Assembly: GCA_010645155.1 (NCBI GenBank)
Contig: JAAGOF010000109.1
Coordinates: 393,116-457,115 of the forward strand
Direction of reading: 5' to 3'
From: Tigriopus japonicus
Taxonomy: Eukaryota; Arthropoda; Copepoda; Harpacticoida; Harpacticidae
Length of the DNA stretch: 64,000 nucleotides
The position numbers were made by a program, and so were the translations under genes. Positions 57,001 through 64,000 of the stretch are shown piece by piece. Positions within the stretch are counted from its first letter, which is position 1, and every line of letters starts with the position of its first letter. Under the pieces are notes generated by a model. That model was not told the origin of the DNA. It searched no databases and worked only from the letters and a program-made list of their open reading frames with translations.

Positions 57001-57184
57001 AAAGGAGAAACTCTTGGGATTCCTTTAATAAAGAGCAAGAAGAGCACAAAGAAGCTTGATTAAATGAAATTCTATTTTAAAATAGCCAAAAGTATTGGGA
57101 TGTGCGAATCTGTCTATGAATAAGGATTCGAATGGAAAGAGCGTAAAAGTTCAGGGAAAATTGAATTTTTTGACATATGCATAC
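54071..57184. other. Intergenic, no gene supported
   Basis: A frame at 55276-55503 (+) starts at ATG with a signal-peptide-like stretch (MSLNFSELVLLLCSVATIGG) and runs 75 codons, but its continuation is unremarkable. A chance frame and a small secreted protein are both possible. Otherwise AT-rich with nothing recognised. Confidence 0.3.
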
Positions 57185-57351
57185 CTCACAATTATGTGAA
57201 GAATCAGTGAAGCAGTTTTGGGGTCGATTCATTCCTAGCAAATAAGCATAATGACCTTGTAAATCTTCGTAGTTGTTCTTGGGGGCCATTGACTCTGGAA
57301 ATCCTTGGTTCAACCAAATTAGTGCCAATATGAGGTAAACAACCCCGTCAT
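57185..57351 (-). CDS. Candidate internal exon of an unidentified secreted protein
   Basis: The minus-strand frame has a hydrophobic run (VVYLILALIWL) followed by NQGFPESMAPKNNYEDLQG and GHYAYLLGMNRPQNCF, ending TNSSHNCE-like residues at a good splice donor (TGTGAG|GTATGC). No in-frame ATG precedes the hydrophobic run, so a start would have to lie in an upstream exon. The possible acceptor (GATTAG) has a poor pyrimidine tract. I found neither partner exon. It could be a chance frame. Confidence 0.25.
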
Positions 57352-58433
57352 CTAATCATTCGCGTGTTTCTTGACTTATTATGACTTGTGCTTCTTCATG
57401 GTCAAAGAAAAACCTTCGCTCAATGTCCAATCCCTTTTATCTTGGGACATTTTTACTACTCAAATGGTCTTCTAAGAATCTTTTCCATTAATCCAATGTT
57501 GTCAAAACGGAAAAGCATGCAAATTTGAAACTGCACGATGGCCTTGGTCAAAGTTGTTGAGAATAATTTAGGGCAATAAAGAAGGGCCAATGGCCAGGAA
57601 AAAATACATCTCGAGACAATGCCGGAATGGATGTCAAAATTTGAAGTCATGAAGGCAACCATAATGACGATGATGGTGATGATGATGATGAAGATCATCA
57701 TCATCATTATCATGGTCTTCTGTCAAAAAGTCACGAGAGTCTGAGGCACTTTGATCTGTCATTGGTGGTTTGGATCGGACCGACCACCAATTTGGACGGA
57801 TTCAAGTTCGCAATGCAAGTCGGACATGAACGTAAAGTTCGAGTGAAACAGGAGATGAAGGAATAGAAGGAGCACAACGAGGAGGAGAAGGAGGAGGAGG
57901 AGGAGAAGGAGAAGGAGGGGGAAATCACCATCTACTCGAGCTATTTAGCACTATGAACAGAGAGGTGAATTGAGGAAATATAGTTGCTCTCAAAAGTACT
58001 TGACAAGGAAACGATCACGGAAACTAAAAAAGTGCAAAAACCAGCAAATAGCAACATATTAAAAAATAACCTGAATTTCAAATGAATCTTCTTCTTAGAT
58101 GAAATAATTTGTTGTTGATGATAATAATAACTACAATATGTTGCTTTATTCGAAATCTTTCAATTTTTTTGAAGGTTTAGCAAAATAGTTGCAATGGCAA
58201 AAAAGGTATTGGTTTGGGTCAGTATAAATGACACAATGTTTTTATGAAAAATAATAAGAGAGCAAAATTGAGAAATAACTTTACTTGCTGAAATGCTATT
58301 TTAAAATGTATTCACTTTTACATGTACCTTTATATTTGACATGGCTTCATTTCAAGACAAACGTTTTATTTTGCAGCATCGTTAATTTCGAGAGCGAGTG
58401 TTCAAATACCAGGACATCGCGGGAAAAGTTTTC
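57352..58433. other. Intergenic; ATG/ATC and GGA simple repeats
   Basis: A GATGATGGTGATGATGATG tract followed by ATCATCATCATC (57670-57712) and a GGAGGAGGAGAAGG tract (57878-57920) are simple repeats. The end of this stretch is probably the promoter or 5' UTR of the downstream gene. Confidence 0.4.
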
Positions 58434-58499
58434 ATGTTAGATTCGTCTCCAATATTTGGCAGTTCGTTGCCAATCGCCCCCGAAATAAGAGCAGAGATC

Positions 58500-61400
58500 A
58501 TGAAAGTGAGTGAAGCATGGTTTTGCCATGGAGTTTTTCTTGTGTTGGTGTCGTTTTCATCTGTTAAATTGATCAATGCGGTCGAAGTTGGAGATGAGAG
58601 AAACTATAAAGTGCGAAAAGGATCTAACCTAGAATTCGATGTCTCGCATAGTAAAGAGGAGCCTCAAGGTTTGTCCATGGTTCAATATCTATTCATGTGA
58701 AACAATTGATAATTGCCATTGTACTTGTCGTTTTGAAATTGCGATTTTCTCAATCACCATCCAGAATTGATCATGAAAAAAAAGTGTTTGAGGAAGTTCA
58801 CAAAAATAGTTTTGTATTTCCATTCCAGGATCGGAAAGTTCCCTAAAGTTTGGGTATTCGTTACCAAATAAATCGTATGCTGTGTTCACTATGCCTTCTG
58901 CCATGGGCGGTACCTTGGCCCATCTTCCACCTCGAACTGAGGCCCTACCCCGCCCACAAATCCCTGAACAATACGAATACGAAGAGATCGAACACCGACC
59001 TCGGAGGAAACGCCTCCACACATCTTCGTATCAGCCTCAGCAAACTGACCATTATGAAGAAGAACCTCAAGAGTATACAGAAGACCTTTTAGTCTTTCCT
59101 GTCGAAGATTTGGAAGCTTTGCAAGAGGAAGAGGAAGAACCTGAGCAAGACTCACATGACAGAACTCGAACCAGATTTCGCCAACCATTTACCAGTCATC
59201 ACATTGAGGACGAGCACGAGGTCGAATACTCGCAGAGTCATGACGAAAGGCAACCTAGCTCAATCCAGACCGAAATAAGGCCCACGGTGCAAAGTTGGTT
59301 GCCTCAACGAAACCATCACCAATTTTTGACCACAACCACTGAGGTACCAACACGCTTGGCAGCTTACGAGGAGCATCAAAACAACTTTGAGACGGAAGAA
59401 GAGGAGGATGAGGAACACAAGGTTGTGGATCGCACACCATTTCGAGGGCATCCTCAAAGAGTGGTTTTGAACCAATATACCACTCCTAGGTCGAATGCCA
59501 ATGTGAATCAACAACGATCACCTTTTACAAGTTTTAATCCGGTCCAAACTAATAATCATTATCAAGAGGCGGAGGAGATCTACATTGAAGATGAGACCAC
59601 CCAAAACCCACATAGAAGTCGGTTTCCTCAGAGGTTTACCAGCAATTCGAATGATAACCAGTTTCAATCGGAAGAGAACCCAAGACCGGGAAGTAATTCC
59701 CAGAGACCCATTGTGAGGCCATTCAACTCTCCACAAGTGGAGTCCAGTCCAGAAACTCTTCAACAGACCCTTCATAGACAAGTGTTCACAGTTCGACCTC
59801 ATCGCCAAACTATTTATGAGCAACAAGAGCACTATGAAGAGATTGAAGAGGAAACACATGAAGAGCACCATCAACAACTACAACAACAGCAACCACAACC
59901 AGAGGAACCAAGCCCTAATCATTACGGATCCCAACAATTTACCAACTTCCCTCAACGTCAGAAGCTACATGAAAGCCTCGAGCCCGATCCCAAACCCAAA
60001 CGACACATTCAAACATCTGATTATTTTCAAGGAAACTCGTTCCATCAACCAGAAACACGTAAATCTCACGACAGGCCTCCACGAATTCATCGCCAACCAA
60101 CAGCTATTCCAGAACCAGTTACTTTGGCGCAACCCCAAACAGAACGACAACCTTCGGAACCTTCCCGGTCAAACTCTCCTTTTCAATTCTTTCCTCAAAA
60201 GCAAGTCCAATCGTCCCCAGAACGACCTCGGCCAACCTCCACTCCATTTCCCTACCGTCAACAGCGCTCTCAAAACTCGATCGCTATCAATGATGGATAT
60301 CCCAAAGGGAATAAAAGAGTGCGTAAGGTATTGAGAAGAAAAAGACCATCCACTAATCCACTGGAACCAGAGCACGTGACAATCGTTCCCGCTCCCCCGG
60401 CGATTATTGAACAATATCGTCAACGTCAGACTGTCATCCGTGGACCGACACCTCTTCCGCATGAGATCCGTGATGGCAACTCCGACTTTCATAGTGATCT
60501 TCAGGATGACCAGAAACCTACTCATCACCGTCACCCTTCGCTGAAAAGCAACCCCCACCAAAGACCACCAAGAACACTTGAACAGTCATCCAGAGCTCAT
60601 TTCGCCCAGTCATCCTCGACTTTAGCAGATTCTCAGCTTAACGAAGAGAAGATTTTTTCACCAAGTGAATCCAGAACGAGAAATGAGTTGGCAAGTCGAG
60701 ACACATTGACCATATCCAGACCCCGGGTTCCACAAATTACCCGAAGACCTGCACGATCAAACCAATTACATGGTCCGAAACAAGAGGCCAAACACCCGCA
60801 CTCGAAAACCAACACGCAGGAATATTACAGCCCCAACAGCATTGTTTTTGAGCCAATGAAGCCATTGAAGACGAAATCAGGGCGGCAATTCATTGGCAAA
60901 ACCAGAGCTAAACAACAAAACCACAAAATTTCTCTCCCCACCGACCCTTTTGACAACCCTGATACCCTTGAGATTGGTGGCTTCATGCCCATTCACAATC
61001 CATACCCTGCTGACCACAAGGGGGACTCAGTAAATCGACATCCTCTCCGAGGACGGCAACCTTTTTCATTGCAACCGAATATGTTGGGCAAACGCACAGG
61101 CTTGTTATTGGCCCAAGCTCCCAATGAAACCACATTTATCAACCGTGTAGCCAATTACGTAGTGGATAACAACGATCAGAATCCAACGCATCTGGAGGAT
61201 CTAGTTACAAGAGTTGTAAACGCCGAATTCGACCGATTGAAACCCATTGATCAGCGGTCTTCCCAAGGGAGTGCCCTTCATACTTCGACCTTGTCCTCGA
61301 CCACAACTGAGCGTGCTGGTTTAGTAGAGCTCTTTCGGGGCAAGCTTCTCGGTTCCTTAAAGGCTGCATCGACCCTCAAAAAACCCGGATCTTGTCAGAA

Positions 61401-61779
61401 ACATATGATGCTTCTCCGAGAGACATTTCCGCAATGCAAATCCTTTGTGGCCGTGGATGGTTGTCTCACGCCCGAGGACACGTTTGGATTGTCTCAATAT
61501 GGGAAATGTCTCTTAGAGTTTTATCCAGTGATCCGAACACTACCCTTTACCCGGACCTTGAGTGCCGGATCCCAAGGTCAGGTCAGCTTTGACACGGACA
61601 AGGAGTGTACCGAGTTCGTTCACATCTTTTTCTCGGACTGCAAACGCTACGTGGATTCTTGTGCGGCAGTTCAGGGAAATGTGGACTCAGATCTTCCCGT
61701 CCTTGGATGCTTGTTCAGTCAGTACACGGCTCTAATGATGCCTCTGCTAAATACCGGCATCAAGGTTCATTATCGGTAG
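58500..61779 (+). CDS. Large secreted, disordered Gln/Pro/Glu/Arg-rich protein with eight-Cys C-terminal domain
   Basis: Exons 58500-58668 and 58829-61779 give 1039 residues. Exon 1 encodes a signal peptide (MKVSEAWFCHGVFLVLVSFS..., cleavage near Ala27) and ends CCTCAAG|GTTTGT in phase 1. Exon 2 starts after TTTCCATTCCAG in phase 1, so the join gives Gly57. I chose ATG 58500 over the in-frame ATG at 58434 because only the former starts a signal peptide. A dibasic cluster RPRRKR (113-118) could be a furin site. Residues ~85-900 are low-complexity (QQ, EE, PxP, many R/H/Q) without repeats of fixed length. The C-terminal ~130 residues are folded-looking with eight cysteines (SCQKHMM, QCKSF, DGCLTP, GKCLLEF, ECTEF, DCKRY, SCAAV, GCLFSQ). 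I do not recognise the family; an extracellular-matrix or cuticle-associated role is a guess. Confidence 0.85.
58669..58828 (+). other. Intron of the large secreted protein gene
   Basis: A 160-bp GT-AG intron in phase 1 with acceptor TTTCCATTCCAG. The reading frame continues correctly only after removal; without splicing it meets a stop soon after 58690. Confidence 0.85.
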
Positions 61780-62121
61780 GAAGGGTAGCTTTTTCTCTGG
61801 CTTCGTCTCCTCCTGCCTCTTCTTGTAGGGCCTTGCAGCACAAAACTGATTGTTATGACTTGTCATGTGTGAAAATTGTACCATTTTTCCGGCGCCCAGA
61901 GAACAGGGAAATGTGATCGAGATGATTTACACGTGCAACTGAGTGAAAAATGTCAACGTCGGCGCCCTTTTGCAGTGCCAACAACGATTTTGCCAAAAAT
62001 GATGCCTTTTAATGATGACTTGTACGATTTTTCTTTCCTTCTTATTAAGACGGCGTGTTCCTTTCCAGCAGCATTCTATTGGAAATTGAAAGGCATTTTT
62101 AGAAAATGTCTTTTTGCTGAG

Positions 62122-62127
62122 AATAAA
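62122..62127 (+). terminator. Candidate polyadenylation signal AATAAA
   Basis: AATAAA about 340 bases after the stop codon of the large secreted protein, the first canonical signal I found downstream. Position only; no other support. Confidence 0.3.
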
Positions 62128-63505
62128 GATGTCGGAGAGTTCCGTTGTTTTGCGTCGTGAATAGTTCAGCAGGTCTTGGTCTCGGTTTTTCGACTTAAAA
62201 CTTAAAACTTCTTCCACTTACAAATCAGGAAGGCATTTTGAGAGGTTGTAAATACCCTCCGCTTGTTCGAAAATTGAACAAAATCATTTGCAACCAAGAT
62301 GTCCATGCAAGATAAAGATTAAAACAAGGTTAAATGCAGAAGTGTCATTATATGGCCTATTTCAGAAAATACTTCAAAAAATCTGTCTCGGAATGTCATA
62401 TTAAGACGAAGAAGTAATTAAAATATTTTTGATTCTATTTTCTAAAAAAATATTTGGTAAAATAGATTTTTTTTTCTATATTTTTCTCAGTTCTATTGGA
62501 AAACGGAAGCCTTTGATGAGAATGAGAAATCCATCTTTGTGAGTACAATAAGTAAGATTTCAAGGGTATGACATTCAAAAGTCAGAGAAAAGAAAAAGAA
62601 AAAGGAAGCCAAACAAGAAGAAACTGGCTTTGGCGTGAGAAGAAAATATTAGTAATTATTATTATTCGAAATCTTCAAGTTTTCCACCAAACTGGCCCTA
62701 ATCCAAAATTGAGGATCTCATGCAAAAGAAAGCATAGCCGAAATTTAGCCCTAAAAAAATATTTGGCTTTTCAACAAGATTTTCAAACATAATTCAACAT
62801 TGCTTTCTTTTTGCTTCGATTACACAAGCAAAGCGATTGGAACGAAAGTCAAAGCCTTTAATAGGTTGGTATTTTTAGAATTCTGGAAAGATAGCTCACG
62901 AAGTAAGACTTCTGCATTGTATACTCTACTAATGTTCTTGAAAACTCACCTCAAACTCGACAAAAGCTTAATTGATCCATCATACAAAAACAATTTACAT
63001 GCACCAGATTGTGCCGGCAACAGGAGCGACAGGGAGCGTAAAAAAATGGCTCAACCATTTTCAACCATTATTTTTTCTTGTGCATTCAAAACACCGATCC
63101 TAGTGATTAGGATTTATTTGTACAAAAAACGCATCTTATATACTACCGCAAAACTCGAGAATTTTCATTTTCACCTATAAAGCTACTGTTTGTTGTGCAG
63201 CCTTTTGGCGTTGTGTTGTGCTAGATAAGACTTAAAATCTTTAAATAAGACATGTAACTGATGTCATTGACAAACGCAAAACAGCCTACAAAATTTTGGA
63301 GCTGATCTGCTCCAAGCTGTGAACAGCATTTCTTGTTTTGATTCCTATGGACTGACCGCACATAAAATAAATTGCACTTGACCTCGTCTCTACTGATGGA
63401 TTTGGAGTTTAATTTTTGCCATAGTTTTGCCGTTTTGGTCCTTAAGGGTCAAATAGCTTGCCACCACTAAACTTCGCAAACAGCAAGAAGCAAAGCATAA
63501 TCTCC
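62128..63505. other. Intergenic, no gene recognised
   Basis: AT-rich. The frames at 62568-62792 and 62800-63180 have no recognisable domains. Confidence 0.4.
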
Positions 63506-63509
63506 AAGT

Positions 63510-63660
63510 AAAATATGGCAGCACTGCCAACTCGAAACCCATTATTAGACCTCCCGATGAAACTCAAACTCGATTTTGTTCGAGTGGTCAGAAAGTTTAA
63601 TACAACCTGCTATTTTGAATTGCGAGTAAAAAGTGGCAACACTCCCAACTCGAAACCCAT
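63510..63660. mobile_element. Copy of the TAGTGATGGG hAT MITE family
   Basis: Read on the minus strand, TAATGATGGGTTTCGAGTTG followed by GGAGTGTTGCCACTTTTTAC and GCAGGTTGTATTAAAC tracks the left half of the element at 22163. A second TAATGGGTTTCGAGTTGGCA lies at 63523-63544 (inverse), so the copy is rearranged or incomplete. No clean target duplication was found. Confidence 0.65.
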
Positions 63661-64000
63661 CATTACTCGTCTCAATTTTAGTCAAGAGTTGGATGAAACG
63701 AGTTTTCCGAAAGCAGAGAACGTGAAGCCTTACTTAGTTCATGCAAGGTGCCTGTATGTACAGTATTTCTCCTTGTTATGATGATACAGTCTCTCCATTA
63801 GATGATATAAGGTCCATCCACCATAGGACGAAATATTCCAGATCAAAAGCCCTTGCCCGTACAGTATCTGTGCAAAAGTCAGACGTAAGTTCATTTTCGT
63901 GATTTCAACAACCTCTCAAACAGCCCGCGTCGATTAATTCCCTCCTTTTCTCTCGTTCCTTTCTTTTTCTGGGATCAGATCTGAAAAGTCGCGATGTTTG
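63661..64000. other. Intergenic to window end
   Basis: Nothing supported. The CT-rich stretch at 63945-63975 may be a leader or promoter of a gene beyond the window. Confidence 0.3.

Noticed and set aside
58889..60815. Antisense and alternate-frame reading frames within the large secreted protein gene
   Set aside because: They overlap a 965-codon frame with a valid signal-peptide exon, and are its shadows.

Overview
This is animal nuclear DNA: AT-rich, with spliced genes, long non-coding stretches and many transposon remains. The protein evidence (a Gs alpha subunit, a CAP/antigen-5-like secreted protein, a dibasic-processed peptide precursor) fits an arthropod or a close relative. A crustacean such as a copepod is a reasonable guess, but nothing here proves the species. 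There is one run of Ns (16635-16715).

Layout. Positions 1-33000 are almost entirely a transposon graveyard. It holds pieces of at least two non-LTR retrotransposon families (126-482, 15670-16634, 17808-18053, 25276-27058), a hAT transposon with a broken transposase (10545-12426), and a series of short non-autonomous elements. Several of these have intact 8-bp target-site duplications (TSDs) that I could find by eye. Others are long foldback palindromes, the largest at 27120-28396. A 17-bp minisatellite appears twice in opposite orientations (30585-30930 and 31205-31430). Positions 33500-41500 belong to a Gs alpha gene whose 388-residue coding region is uninterrupted (38291-39457, +), with CT-rich, UTR-like DNA and candidate 5' exons upstream. 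Positions 42759-43794 are a TA-flanked pogo/mariner-like element.

Positions 45259-46867 (-) hold the most interesting gene, a two-exon prepropeptide that I assembled from a signal-peptide exon and a phase-matched second exon. It carries four copies of a [HY][AV]LR[VI] motif, each followed by a dibasic site; I do not recognise the family. Positions 47296-48669 (-) encode a divergent CAP-domain secreted protein with a long cysteine-containing tail. Positions 49500-54062 are intergenic with three more hAT-type short elements. Positions 58500-61779 (+) are a two-exon gene for a 1039-residue secreted, Gln/Pro/Glu/Arg-rich, probably disordered protein that ends in an eight-cysteine domain. The rest is intergenic.

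The genes do not form a pathway. Two observations go together loosely: a Gs alpha gene (receptor to cAMP signalling) and a peptide precursor (a possible receptor ligand) lie about 6 kb apart, but nothing in the sequence links their functions.
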